The notes: generated from the letters alone by a model not told the origin. 22,298 nt of DNA from CAZEQJ01 sp964514385 (GCA_964514385.1 CAZEQJ010000044.1:1-22298); one strand, 5' to 3'; counted from the first letter of the stretch, positions 6,500 through 14,177 are shown. A program made the numbers and translations.

Positions 6500-6546
6500 T
6501 TTGCATCAGAGTCTCCGGAAGCTGGATGATCCTGATTGCTCAAATG
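6500..6546 (+). repeat. Dispersed repeat unit C, copy 3
   Basis: Nearly identical to 203-249 (GCATCAGAGTCTCCGGAAGC, then TGGATGATCCTGATTGCTCA). Here unit B does not follow directly. A further C copy appears 120 bp downstream. Confidence 0.8.
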
Positions 6547-6567
6547 GCAGATCCCAGCCAAAGGGGT

Positions 6568-6611
6568 AAAAGTTACGTAACTATTTGAGTAAGAAGTTAC
6601 GTATAACTTTT
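6568..6611. repeat. Inverted repeat containing two TACGTA palindromes
   Basis: AAAAGTTACGTAAC (6568-6581) faces GTTACGTATAACTTTT (6596-6611), an inverted repeat broken only by a 2-nt insertion, with a 14-nt loop. Each arm also holds its own palindrome (GTTACGTAAC; GTTACGTATAAC), with TACGTA cores 24 bp apart. It may be an operator remnant, a terminator for the propeller genes, or part of the repeat family. Confidence 0.6.
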
Positions 6612-6666
6612 CTTCTGACATAACAGTATTCGAGTAGAGAGTTGACGAGAAGAGTTCATTTCGAGA

Positions 6667-6713
6667 TTTCGCATCATTGTCTCCTGAAACAGGATGACTC
6701 TGATTGCTCAAAT
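6667..6713 (+). repeat. Dispersed repeat unit C, copy 4
   Basis: Unit C with a damaged left arm (ATCATTGTC), joined directly to unit B at 6717, the same C-B-A order as at 2771-3035. Confidence 0.8.
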
Positions 6714-6716
6714 AAT

Positions 6717-6802
6717 GTCTGAATCCAGATTCACAGTATGATAGGATGACAGGATTACCAACTATCCTCAAATCAATTCATCCTGCAAATCCTGATTCAG
6801 AC
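6717..6802 (+). repeat. Dispersed repeat unit B, copy 2 (86-bp palindromic element)
   Basis: Same 86-bp length and ends (GTCTGAATC ... GATTCAGAC) as 2813-2898, with only a few base differences. The arms pair imperfectly. Confidence 0.8.
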
Positions 6803-6825
6803 AGAAAAGATATTTCCTATATCCT

Positions 6826-6930
6826 ATTTAATTATTTATAATTTAATCGTATTAGCAAAGATGAAGCAACCCTTCCATTGGCAGCATCAGGATTCACAGG
6901 ATGACTTGATTACAATTATAATTTTTGAAT
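6826..6930 (+). repeat. Dispersed repeat unit A, copy 3
   Basis: The first 55 bp are identical to 1-55. The CCCCAA hairpin present in the other two copies is replaced by GCAGCATCAGGATTCACAGG, a piece resembling unit B. The tail GATGACTTGATTACAATTAT matches again. Confidence 0.85.
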
Positions 6931-7030
6931 AGATTTTTTGGCTAGCTAGTCGCCGCTTCCGATCCGGTGAAACCGACGGGAGCTTTCGTCTGCGAAGCAG
7001 GTTATTACGAATATGAGTTCAGCTATCAGA

Positions 7031-8176
7031 TTATTCGATAGAATGCATTACCATCCCTATAAATTCACCTATTTTCGAAGGCTCCAGCCAACGCGTCACC
7101 ACCACCAGTTTGTGGTCAGGGTCAATCACAATAAAATTACCACCAAATCCTGCTGCATAATAGATATTTTCATTTTCTACCTGATCCCATTTTCTTGAGC
7201 CACGGTTTAGCCACCACATATAGCCATAACTTTCCATAGCTTCAGAAGGCGTTGTAGCTGATACAATCCAATCCTCTGAAATAATCTGCTGTCCATTCCA
7301 GTTCCCCTTGTTAAGAAACAGCAACCCAAACCGGGCATGGTCATATGTATTGATAAATATACCTCCTCCAGAGTGACCTCCACCGGTCACTGTTTTCATT
7401 TTCAATCCATCTACAGTTGTCCATGCATGATCATAACCAAACCAGCGCCACGTAGCGGATGCGCCAATGGGATCCATTACTTTATCCTTCAGCACCATGG
7501 GCAATGGTCTCCGCCATACCTGCAGCAGGGAGTACGCCAGCACATTTACCCGCACATCATTGTATTCCATTATTGTGCCTGGCTCTACGGGAACCGCAAA
7601 ACGCCAGTCGTCTACACCACCTGTACGGGGTGGCCTGTCGGCCCAGTCATGTAACCCTAAAAAGGTGCCCTGCCATGCCGATGACTGATTTAACAGATGG
7701 TGCCATGTTATTTTTTGGTTATGTGCACCATCAAATGTACCATCCCATACATACCGATGTACCGGATCATGTACATCTAAAATCATTTTTTCATCTACAG
7801 CGAGACCAGCTACCGTCGATAAATAACTCTTGGTAACACTAAAGGTCATGTCCACACGGGATGGATCACCCCATTCCCCGATGATGTATCCCTCTTTAAG
7901 GATGAGTCCTGCCGGCCCACCACGCTCCTTCGTAGGGCCCAGAATATCATGGTAAGGTTCTTGCGAAAAGCCCTCCAGAATGGCAACTTTTAAATCCCTT
8001 GAACCTGAATACTCGTTTTCCAATGCAAACTGAATGGCTTCCTCCAGCTTTCTCTCATCTATGTTAAAGGATTCAGGTGTTTTTCTTTCCCAATCGCCTC
8101 TTCCCGGAAAATAGGACTGGGCCTTCAGATGAAAGTTGACAATAAAAAAGTAACATAAAATCAGAACGTGTTTCAT
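7031..8176 (-). CDS. Secreted serine hydrolase, beta-lactamase class C fold
   Basis: A 381-residue exported hydrolase of the Beta-lactamase/EstB/6-aminohexanoate-dimer-hydrolase superfamily. Sec signal MKHVLILCYFFIVNFHLKAQ. Catalytic elements are SVTK (residues 113-116, nucleophile Ser113 and Lys116), Tyr205-Asn206 in MEYNDVRVN, and HSGGG (268-272) in place of the KTG box. The substrate cannot be read from the sequence; peptides, esters or amides are all possible. ATG 8176 is preferred over an in-frame ATG at 8218. The latter lies in the loop of the terminator of the upstream operon and would add 14 residues ahead of a good signal peptide. The terminator separates the gene from the TolC operon, so it is probably transcribed on its own. 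Confidence 0.85.
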   Translation of the reverse strand: MKHVLILCYFFIVNFHLKAQSYFPGRGDWERKTPESFNIDERKLEEAIQFALENEYSGSRDLKVAILEGFSQEPYHDILGPTKERGGPAGLILKEGYIIGEWGDPSRVDMTFSVTKSYLSTVAGLAVDEKMILDVHDPVHRYVWDGTFDGAHNQKITWHHLLNQSSAWQGTFLGLHDWADRPPRTGGVDDWRFAVPVEPGTIMEYNDVRVNVLAYSLLQVWRRPLPMVLKDKVMDPIGASATWRWFGYDHAWTTVDGLKMKTVTGGGHSGGGIFINTYDHARFGLLFLNKGNWNGQQIISEDWIVSATTPSEAMESYGYMWWLNRGSRKWDQVENENIYYAAGFGGNFIVIDPDHKLVVVTRWLEPSKIGEFIGMVMHSIE

Positions 8177-8200
8177 TGGAATATTTTTTTGTGATAATAA

Positions 8201-8231
8201 ACAAAAATGCCTTACCATTCAGGTAAGGCAT
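8201..8231 (-). terminator. Intrinsic terminator of the exporter operon
   Basis: On the minus strand, ATGCCTTACC (8231-8222) and GGTAAGGCAT (8216-8207) form a perfect 10-bp stem with a 5-nt loop, followed by TTTTTGTTT. It lies about 25 nt after the TolC-type stop codon and about 30 nt before the start of the serine hydrolase, so it ends the operon. Confidence 0.8.
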
Positions 8232-8256
8232 GCATTTTATATTGATTTTTATGCTG

Positions 8257-9729
8257 TTAAAAACGGTTTGGACTAAAATCTTCCTCCCGGAAGAGTGGAG
8301 CATCAATCCTGAAATCATAAAGTGTCGTTCTTCTCAGGTCGTAATAGGCATTCCAGTAATCGCTTAGTGCCCTGATATATGCCCTGCGAGCAGCATCCTT
8401 GTTCTCTAGAGCATTATTAAGTTCTATAATACTGATTTTACCTATCCTAAAGCGACCGTATGCAATGTCATAACCTTGTTGCGCTAGGTCTGAAGTAAGT
8501 AGCGCCAGCTCGATCTGGTCACGGAGGCCATTGAAACGCCTCACCTGCGTCAGCACTTCCTGTTCAAAGTTCGTGCGGTTCTGATCCACCTGATATTTGG
8601 TCAACTGAGCTGAAGCCTCTGCGGTTTTTAACCTTGATTTTCTACGACCCCAGTCCAGAATAGGCACATTTACTGAAACACCCACACGTTGGTTATTGGA
8701 AGGGTCTGAATACAGATTACTAAACTGATCGGCACTGTTGGTAAGTCCAAGATCAAGATTGAGGTTGGCATTAAGACCGGCATCACCGCGAGCTTGTGCG
8801 ACCTGAGCCTCTGCCTGAATTTCATCCAGACGGTAACTAAGATACTCAGAGTTATTATTTTTGGCATATTCAAGCGCGAGCTGCTCATTTACCAGTATTT
8901 CCGGTATTTCATCCGGGAGAATCAGTTCGATATCCTCGCTGTCTCCAAGTCCCAGATAACTTTTAAGACGCTGAAGGGCGTCGAGTGCATTAAGGCGTGC
9001 GTCAGAAAGGTTTCTCTCGGCTGTACGAAGGTTTAGTTCGAGGTTTATCAGCTCGTTTTCAGCTATTCTTCCAAGTTTATAGCGGCCTTCGGCAATTTTA
9101 TATATGGTGTCATTATTCGCAAAGTTATTTCTTTCGATGTTCAGATTTACCTGCTGTATCAGCAGGTTAAAAAATAATTGGGTAACCCTACCGGCTATTT
9201 CCTCCTGATCCTGAACGTACTGTAGTTTGGAGATTTCGTAATCCAGCGGATATATCTTCCGTTGCCAGGCAAGCCTGTTATACTGAAACAGGGGCTGCTG
9301 AATACGGATGAAAAATGGGTCTGCATTGAATTGTGTGCTTCCGTCTATGAAATTGTTAAACATCTCTGAAGTAGTACGCATGGAAATACGCGTACCTGTA
9401 AGTCCGATATCCTGCTGTATTGCCAGACCCAGATTTGTTCTGTTCTGATTCAGTTCACGGTATTCCAGTGACCCATCGGGCTGTGTGATACCTGTAAATG
9501 ACCTGTTAAGTCCTACGGGATCTCCGTAGAGGGTGAATTCCGGGAAATAATCCGACCGGTCACGTCGAAATCTCCAATAGGCATTTTCTCTTCTTGTTTC
9601 TGCAATAAGGGCTTCAATTGAATTTTCCTGAGCGATTTCGATAGCTTCTTCCAGTGAAAGCTGCCGCTGTCCGGTCACGAAAAGAGGGAAAATAAAAAGT
9701 AAAAGCGCAATTTTATTCATTTTATTCAT
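8257..9729 (-). CDS. TolC-family outer-membrane efflux protein
   Basis: A 490-residue outer-membrane factor, the trimeric channel of tripartite exporters. The signal peptide is MNKIALLLFIFPLFVTG, followed by the typical QLSLEEAIEIAQENS start of OEP (PF02321) domains. Long heptad-rich helices and two OEP repeats follow, including NLDLGLTNS and VGVSVNVPILDWGRRKSRL, the canonical start of the second half. It is last in the S41-adaptor-permease-TolC set. Two in-frame ATGs (9729 and 9720) are possible. The first overlaps the permease stop region by 8 nt, the second begins 1 nt after the stop, and both fit translational coupling. It ends just before an intrinsic terminator. Confidence 0.9.
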   Translation of the reverse strand: MNKMNKIALLLFIFPLFVTGQRQLSLEEAIEIAQENSIEALIAETRRENAYWRFRRDRSDYFPEFTLYGDPVGLNRSFTGITQPDGSLEYRELNQNRTNLGLAIQQDIGLTGTRISMRTTSEMFNNFIDGSTQFNADPFFIRIQQPLFQYNRLAWQRKIYPLDYEISKLQYVQDQEEIAGRVTQLFFNLLIQQVNLNIERNNFANNDTIYKIAEGRYKLGRIAENELINLELNLRTAERNLSDARLNALDALQRLKSYLGLGDSEDIELILPDEIPEILVNEQLALEYAKNNNSEYLSYRLDEIQAEAQVAQARGDAGLNANLNLDLGLTNSADQFSNLYSDPSNNQRVGVSVNVPILDWGRRKSRLKTAEASAQLTKYQVDQNRTNFEQEVLTQVRRFNGLRDQIELALLTSDLAQQGYDIAYGRFRIGKISIIELNNALENKDAARRAYIRALSDYWNAYYDLRRTTLYDFRIDAPLFREEDFSPNRF

Positions 9730-11065
9730 GTCTTAGTGATGAAATAGGGTCCATTAGCGCGGCCTTACGTGCCGGTAATATACCAAATACCAGTCCAATA
9801 GAGGCAGCAACAGAGAAAGAAATAACGATTGATCCTATAGAAACTATAGTTGGAATATCTACAATGGCTTGTATCAGTTTGGAAATACTGATACCGAGCA
9901 CTACGCCCAATAAGCCTCCGGAAACGGAAATGATGATCGCTTCCAGCACAAATTGCATGATAATATCTTTTCGGCTGGCACCAATGGCCATGCGTATTCC
10001 GATTTCCTTTATCCGTTCCAGCACAGATGCAAGCATGATATTCATGATGCCAATACCACCTACGAGCAGCGAAATGCCCGCAATGATTCCCAGTACCATA
10101 TTAAAAATCTCTTTGGTTCGCTGCTGTTGCTTTAATAACAGCTCCGGAACAGTGATCTGATAATCGACCACGTCATTATGACGTCGGCGCAGGAATCGGT
10201 TGAGTACTTCAGCGGTACTGGCCAATTGTTCACTTTCTTCTACCTGGATGGTAAGTCTGTCAATCTGATGGTAATTTTTGGAAACCACCGGCTGCTCAGC
10301 CTGGGTATCTTCAAACTCATTGAAACGGATACGGTCAGCAGACAAATTTACCCTGGCGCGATTGACATAGCGTATCAGCATGGTTTGGATAGGGGTATAA
10401 ATGTCCATATTGTAGTTACGTATTCCCAGGTTCTCCATGCTTTGATCGGTAATGGCTTTTGGCTCAAGTACTCCAATCACCTGCAGCCAGGCCGAACCTA
10501 CTTTGATCTTTTTACCAATAGGATCAACTTTGCTGAAAAATTTACCTGCTGCGCTTGAGCCCAGAATACATACCGGAAGACCGTTTTCAAGCTGTGTCCC
10601 GGTGAAATGATTTCCGGCATAGAGTTCAAAATCAGAGATATCAAAATAGGAGGGCTTCACGCCTATAAGTTTTGTGGAGCGGCGCAATCCATTTATAATC
10701 ACCTGTGTCTCAAGCACAATCTCTGGGCTGGTATCTACTACATTTGGAAGTAGTGCACGTATATCCTGTTCAGTTTCAAGCGTAAGTCCTGGTGAGAATT
10801 TATTTTCATTTTTCTCATCTTCGACCGACTTTACCTGCTCCTCAACCTGCTCTACAACGGGCTCAATCACAATATTATGTACACCCACCAGCTTAATCTG
10901 GTCGAGGATTTCCTTCTCGGCACCACTACCGATTGCCATCATCGCGATAACGGCGGCTACCCCGAAGATGATACCTAATGCTGTCAGTAGTGACCGTAAC
11001 TTATTGGACTGGACAGCCTCTAACGCAATCTGAAGATTTCGTGTGAATATTTCCCTACGCTTCAT
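9722..11065 (-). CDS. MacB-type ABC transporter permease (no ATPase domain)
   Basis: A 447-residue permease of the MacB/LolC/FtsX class. A short cytoplasmic start (MKRREIFTRNLQIALEAVQSNK) precedes TM1 (about residues 26-48, LLTALGIIFGVAAVIAMMAIGSG). A large periplasmic MacB_PCD domain of about 250 residues follows, then three C-terminal membrane segments, including GISLLVGGIGIMNIMLASVLE and the conserved EIGIRMAIGAS coupling segment. Unlike E. coli MacB, no nucleotide-binding domain is fused and no ATPase gene is adjacent, so it must use a subunit encoded elsewhere. The gene overlaps the adaptor by 4 bp and the TolC gene by about 8 bp. The predicted role is mechanotransmission-type export of a periplasmic peptide, lipid or toxic compound through TolC. 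Confidence 0.88.
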   Translation of the reverse strand: MKRREIFTRNLQIALEAVQSNKLRSLLTALGIIFGVAAVIAMMAIGSGAEKEILDQIKLVGVHNIVIEPVVEQVEEQVKSVEDEKNENKFSPGLTLETEQDIRALLPNVVDTSPEIVLETQVIINGLRRSTKLIGVKPSYFDISDFELYAGNHFTGTQLENGLPVCILGSSAAGKFFSKVDPIGKKIKVGSAWLQVIGVLEPKAITDQSMENLGIRNYNMDIYTPIQTMLIRYVNRARVNLSADRIRFNEFEDTQAEQPVVSKNYHQIDRLTIQVEESEQLASTAEVLNRFLRRRHNDVVDYQITVPELLLKQQQRTKEIFNMVLGIIAGISLLVGGIGIMNIMLASVLERIKEIGIRMAIGASRKDIIMQFVLEAIIISVSGGLLGVVLGISISKLIQAIVDIPTIVSIGSIVISFSVAASIGLVFGILPARKAALMDPISSLRHE

Positions 11066-12336
11066 TGTGCAGCAGCCAAATTTTTAGGTTTTTCCCCTAA
11101 AAGCTCTACGGTGAGGTCTTCTGTACCTTCAGGTATGTTGAGAAGCACCTCATCATTTTCCCGGATACCATTTTCAATGATAATATCATTGGCGTTGTAG
11201 GCGCCGGTAATCACTTGTTTTTTACGATAGCCAAGATTAGCTTTTGTTATGACATAATTGAGGGTATCCCCCTGACTGTGTACTGCTTCTAAAGGTACAT
11301 AGACAACATCTTCAAACTCCTCTACCTTAATAATATTGCTTGTGGTCATGGCAGGACGTAGAGTAGTGTCATTTTCGTTAATCTCTATCCGTACTTCAAA
11401 CACTTTGGAGTCCGAATTTTGTTTGGTTTGCCCAACATTTGCAACCTCGATGACCCTACCGGTGAGGTCTTTGTCCGGAAAGGCATCAAGCCCTATTTCA
11501 ACTTCCTGTCCACGGCCAATTTTACGGATATCCACTTCGTTTACATATGTCTTTGAGATCATGGTTGAAAGATCAGGCAGTGTTGCAATCATGGGATCCC
11601 AGGGGCTTATCTGGCTTCCTTCTTTTGTAACCTCATTGTTACGGCGGTAATAAATTACCATACCATTTTCTGGTGCCAGTATAGTAAATTCCTTTTCCAA
11701 TTCAGCCAGAAAATTAAATTCCTGCAATCTTTCGGCATAACGTGCCTGCTGTTCCCGCATTTGTGCTCTTGCTTTTGTTAGTTGAAGCTGATAGGCTTCT
11801 TTTGCCTGAGTGAGATCCCGTATTGCTTTTTGATAATTCATTTTATTCTTCTGAATGGTGGCCTGCGGCTCATATTCCGATTGCTCGAGGGTAAGCCGGG
11901 CTTCTTCTACGGCAAACTCCAGATTGATCAGTCGGTCACGTTCATTTCGCAAGGTCAATGCAGTATCCACCCGGGCTTGCTCGAGGTCAGCTTCCGCCTG
12001 CTCCAATTCTGTTTCTTCATTGGCCATACGTTCAGCCAGCGGACTTTTATCCAGTTGCGCTACGAACTGCCCCTTTTGCACTACCGTACCTTCCGGTACC
12101 ATACGCTGGATGGTGACACGGTTGATCCTTGCATTACGGAGCCTGTAAGGAGCCTGAATTTCGACAAATGACTTGGCCTCAAGCTCTCCTGTGGTGGTCA
12201 CATCTATTACAAAGTCACCACGCTTGGCTTTCACGGCAATGTTGACATCTTCTGTGGTAGCAGATCTTGAATAGTATACGATGGCAGCTACCACCACTAC
12301 TACAATACCTATTGCCCAGTATATTCTTTGTTTCAT
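11062..12336 (-). CDS. MacA/HlyD-type periplasmic adaptor
   Basis: A 424-residue membrane-fusion protein that links the inner-membrane permease to TolC. A single N-terminal membrane anchor (about residues 7-23) is followed by a barrel-sandwich half (DFVIDVTTTGELEAKSFVEI). A long coiled-coil hairpin (about 100-210; ETELEQAEADLEQARVDTAL) comes next, then the second half of the lipoyl domain (FTILAPENGMVIYY), the beta-barrel domain and a membrane-proximal C-terminal domain. There is no lipobox. It overlaps the upstream S41 gene and the downstream permease by 4 bp each (ATGA), so the three are translationally coupled. Adaptors with this domain order accompany MacB-type permeases more often than RND pumps. 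Confidence 0.88.
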   Translation of the reverse strand: MKQRIYWAIGIVVVVVAAIVYYSRSATTEDVNIAVKAKRGDFVIDVTTTGELEAKSFVEIQAPYRLRNARINRVTIQRMVPEGTVVQKGQFVAQLDKSPLAERMANEETELEQAEADLEQARVDTALTLRNERDRLINLEFAVEEARLTLEQSEYEPQATIQKNKMNYQKAIRDLTQAKEAYQLQLTKARAQMREQQARYAERLQEFNFLAELEKEFTILAPENGMVIYYRRNNEVTKEGSQISPWDPMIATLPDLSTMISKTYVNEVDIRKIGRGQEVEIGLDAFPDKDLTGRVIEVANVGQTKQNSDSKVFEVRIEINENDTTLRPAMTTSNIIKVEEFEDVVYVPLEAVHSQGDTLNYVITKANLGYRKKQVITGAYNANDIIIENGIRENDEVLLNIPEGTEDLTVELLGEKPKNLAAAQ

Positions 12337-13709
12337 CGGTCTTGGATTTGTTTTAATTCAGTATTTTTCATTTCAAATAATGCAGGCGGTATAACTCCGA
12401 TTTCCAGCGGCTTCGGATATATATCAAGGGATTTTTGACGGACGGAAATGCCTGATATATCGTTTAGTGCTATACTCAGCAAACTCTCATTTATATCACC
12501 CAAAGGGAGTTTATTCAGGTTATTATCCAGGTTTACTATATCCGGGGCAAAACCATTTCCAAAATCAGCAGTGCCATCCCGGTTAAAATAAAAGAGCACA
12601 ATGGGCTGCATACCATATGTAATACGCTCATCATCAGGTTCTGAAAGGGTTATGGAGCCTACATTTTTACCGTTGGTGGTATCGCCTATAAGAAAAACCG
12701 GCATGTAAGGTTTCAACCCGTTGATCAGCAGTTCGCTGGCCGAGGCTGTACGCGAGGAGGTGAGTACATATAATTCGCTTACCTGGCCGTTCAGGCTTTC
12801 TGGCAGATCTTCAAAATAATCGGTGACAAAATCTTCGCCCAGACTGGGATCATTCAGTATCAGTTCCTGCACCTCATCATTAAACTGTGTACGTGTAAAT
12901 ATATCAGAACCGGTAACATTGCTGGCAATCAGGCTCCCGAGTGTAATGGCATTGGAGATAGATCCTCCCGGATTATATCTGAGGTCAAGCACAAGGTCGG
13001 TAACACCTTTTGCCTTGAAATCTGCAAATACCGATAACAGTTCGTTTCGGTAAAGCTGTGGATTATCCTCTATGCCGTTGATAAATCTGTTAAGAACGAG
13101 GTACCCTACATTTCGGCCTTCCAATGAATATACTGTGTCGAGGTGGATTGGATTTTCATTGTATACAACCGGTGTGATGGTTTTTGTGGATGTCACCGTG
13201 AGTGATGCGGGTGATCCGAAACCTAATTCTGCTGTCTGGTTGAGTGCACCCGCAAGAGATGGGAAATTCGTAATGTTAATTTCCTGGCCGTTGATTTCAA
13301 CAATGATATCCCCGCGCCTGATACCGGCTTCTGCTGCAGGTGAGGAGGGTTTAACGTATGCTATTTGCAGTATCACCTGATCACTTGTCTGGCTTACACG
13401 ATATGGGATGAATTCGAACCCCGGATCAAGTGAAATGCCCTGAAGATTATTTTGTAATTCCTGTGCTGATTCAGATATGAAGGAGAAGCGATCACCAAGG
13501 TCGAGCTGGCTTGAAAAATAGAGGGTTGGGTCCAGTGTTTGGTCGATGTCAGGGTTGATGGCGGTCTGATAAAGATACCAGAAATCCATTTCTTCCAGAA
13601 TCCACGCGTTTATGTATTCATTATCCGAAATGGGTGGATCAACAGGTTCTTTTTCACATGAACCCAATAGCATCCCCAGAGAAATAAAAACAATAATCGT
13701 GTAGCGCAT
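12333..13709 (-). CDS. S41-family (C-terminal processing) peptidase lipoprotein with PDZ domain
   Basis: A 458-residue lipoprotein: MRYTIIVFISLGMLLGSC, with Cys18 lipidated. A helical N-terminal part precedes a PDZ domain (about residues 115-180; PSSPAAEAGIRRGDIIVEING). The S41 domain has the DLRYNPGG substrate-binding turn (242-249), Ser323 within RTASASELL, and Lys348 within TTNGKNVGS. The Ser-Lys distance of 25 residues equals that of E. coli Tsp (Prc), supporting an active Ser/Lys dyad. It should cleave proteins or peptides in the periplasm. It is the first gene of an overlapping set with adaptor, permease and TolC, which suggests it processes, or protects against, what the exporter moves. 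A perfect inverted repeat ends 1 nt before the start codon. Confidence 0.88.
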   Translation of the reverse strand: MRYTIIVFISLGMLLGSCEKEPVDPPISDNEYINAWILEEMDFWYLYQTAINPDIDQTLDPTLYFSSQLDLGDRFSFISESAQELQNNLQGISLDPGFEFIPYRVSQTSDQVILQIAYVKPSSPAAEAGIRRGDIIVEINGQEINITNFPSLAGALNQTAELGFGSPASLTVTSTKTITPVVYNENPIHLDTVYSLEGRNVGYLVLNRFINGIEDNPQLYRNELLSVFADFKAKGVTDLVLDLRYNPGGSISNAITLGSLIASNVTGSDIFTRTQFNDEVQELILNDPSLGEDFVTDYFEDLPESLNGQVSELYVLTSSRTASASELLINGLKPYMPVFLIGDTTNGKNVGSITLSEPDDERITYGMQPIVLFYFNRDGTADFGNGFAPDIVNLDNNLNKLPLGDINESLLSIALNDISGISVRQKSLDIYPKPLEIGVIPPALFEMKNTELKQIQDR

Positions 13710-13710
13710 A

Positions 13711-13754
13711 CAATTAATAACGAAATTAGACGGTTGTGTTTTCGTTATTAATTG
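13711..13754 (-). promoter_or_regulatory. Perfect 15-bp inverted repeat abutting the S41 start codon
   Basis: CAATTAATAACGAAA (13711-13725) and TTTCGTTATTAATTG (13740-13754) are exact reverse complements around a 14-nt spacer. On the transcribed strand the second arm ends 1 nt before the S41 ATG. It may act as a dimeric-regulator operator, or as an mRNA hairpin hiding the translation start. There is no T-run, so a terminator is unlikely. Confidence 0.75.
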
Positions 13755-13790
13755 AATTTTATCAGAACGGACTTATATCCTGATGAGCAG

Positions 13791-13812
13791 TAATTATTAA
13801 GCTTAGTAATTA
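13791..13812 (-). repeat. Near-perfect AT palindrome over a stop codon
   Basis: TAATTATTAAG / CTTAGTAATTA (22 bp, 10 of 11 pairs) covers the stop codon of the small acidic secreted protein. It is centred on AAGCTT. It may be a weak transcript end or chance in AT-rich DNA. Confidence 0.35.
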
Positions 13813-14135
13813 AAAGATAGTGTTTCTATGCCAATATTGTTAACGATCCGACCATTTATTTGAAAATCGTTAACATAGGCACGGGCCTCAATTTTTGTGC
13901 GCTGTTCAGTAGGGAGCACATGAATTTCCATCAGCTCCTCAATCGACATGTTTATCAGCTCGTCATCACTTGGCGTTTCATTATTAAAAGCCACATCCAT
14001 GTTCACAAGCTCCTCAAACGGCAGTTGAATAAGCTCTTCCATTGACTGTGCAGGCGTACTTTGGTTAGATTGTGCATTAACATTGATCAACCCTACTGCT
14101 GCTACCATTCCTAATGTTAAAATAAATCGTTTCAT
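13803..14135 (-). CDS. Small secreted acidic protein with EEL repeats
   Basis: A 110-residue protein with a clear Sec signal (MKRFILTLGMVAAVGLINVNA, cleavage after Ala21). The mature part is acidic and carries a repeated motif: SMEELIQLPFEELVNMDV (about 31-48) and DELINMSIEELMEIHVLP (about 58-75). The pattern L/M-S-x-EEL-hydrophobic-x-x-x-V resembles the short segment just after the signal peptide of many Bacteroidota TonB-dependent receptors (DLSLEELLNVEV type). Here it stands alone without a barrel. The C-terminal 30 residues look beta-rich. A promoter-like TATATTTG lies upstream, and the S41-exporter operon starts 94 bp downstream on the same strand. I do not recognise a named family. It could be a substrate or regulator of the exporter, but this is inference from position. 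Confidence 0.65.
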   Translation of the reverse strand: MKRFILTLGMVAAVGLINVNAQSNQSTPAQSMEELIQLPFEELVNMDVAFNNETPSDDELINMSIEELMEIHVLPTEQRTKIEARAYVNDFQINGRIVNNIGIETLSFNY

Positions 14136-14169
14136 TGTTCCTGAATTTTTATCTCTTTTTTTATATGTT

Positions 14170-14177
14170 CAAATATA
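14170..14177 (-). promoter_or_regulatory. -7 promoter element of the small acidic protein gene
   Basis: TATATTTG on the minus strand (14177-14170) is an exact TAnnTTTG match, and would give a leader of about 28 nt to the ATG at 14135. A TTG lies 25 nt further up, longer than the usual 19-21 spacing, so the -33 box is uncertain. Confidence 0.45.

Larger units (their letters stand above)
6435..7030. other. Gene-free stretch filled by repeats and palindromes
   Basis: Between the broken propeller gene and the convergent serine hydrolase there is no credible gene. The stretch holds two copies of unit C, one of B and one of A (listed separately), a pair of TACGTA palindromes (6568-6611), and a GC-rich end (about 6950-6995). 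A minus-strand frame of 111 codons (6436-6771) is made largely of the repeats and is not called. Confidence 0.6.

Noticed and set aside
6436..6771. Minus-strand frame of 111 codons with two similar halves (CHLSNQDHPASGD / YLSNQSHPVSGD)
   Set aside because: The internal repeat comes from the two copies of unit C lying in frame. It is a translated repeat, not a gene.
1..7030. CRISPR array or retron-like non-coding RNA in the repeat region
   Set aside because: The repeats are few, long, composite and not evenly spaced by unique spacers. No cas or reverse transcriptase gene is present.
7013..7836. Several plus-strand frames across 7013-7836
   Set aside because: They are antisense shadows of the serine hydrolase, which has clear catalytic motifs on the minus strand.
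9864..13380. Plus-strand frames of 60-129 codons across the exporter operon
   Set aside because: Each is antisense to a well-supported gene with recognised domains, and has biased, low-complexity composition (Ser/Ile-rich).
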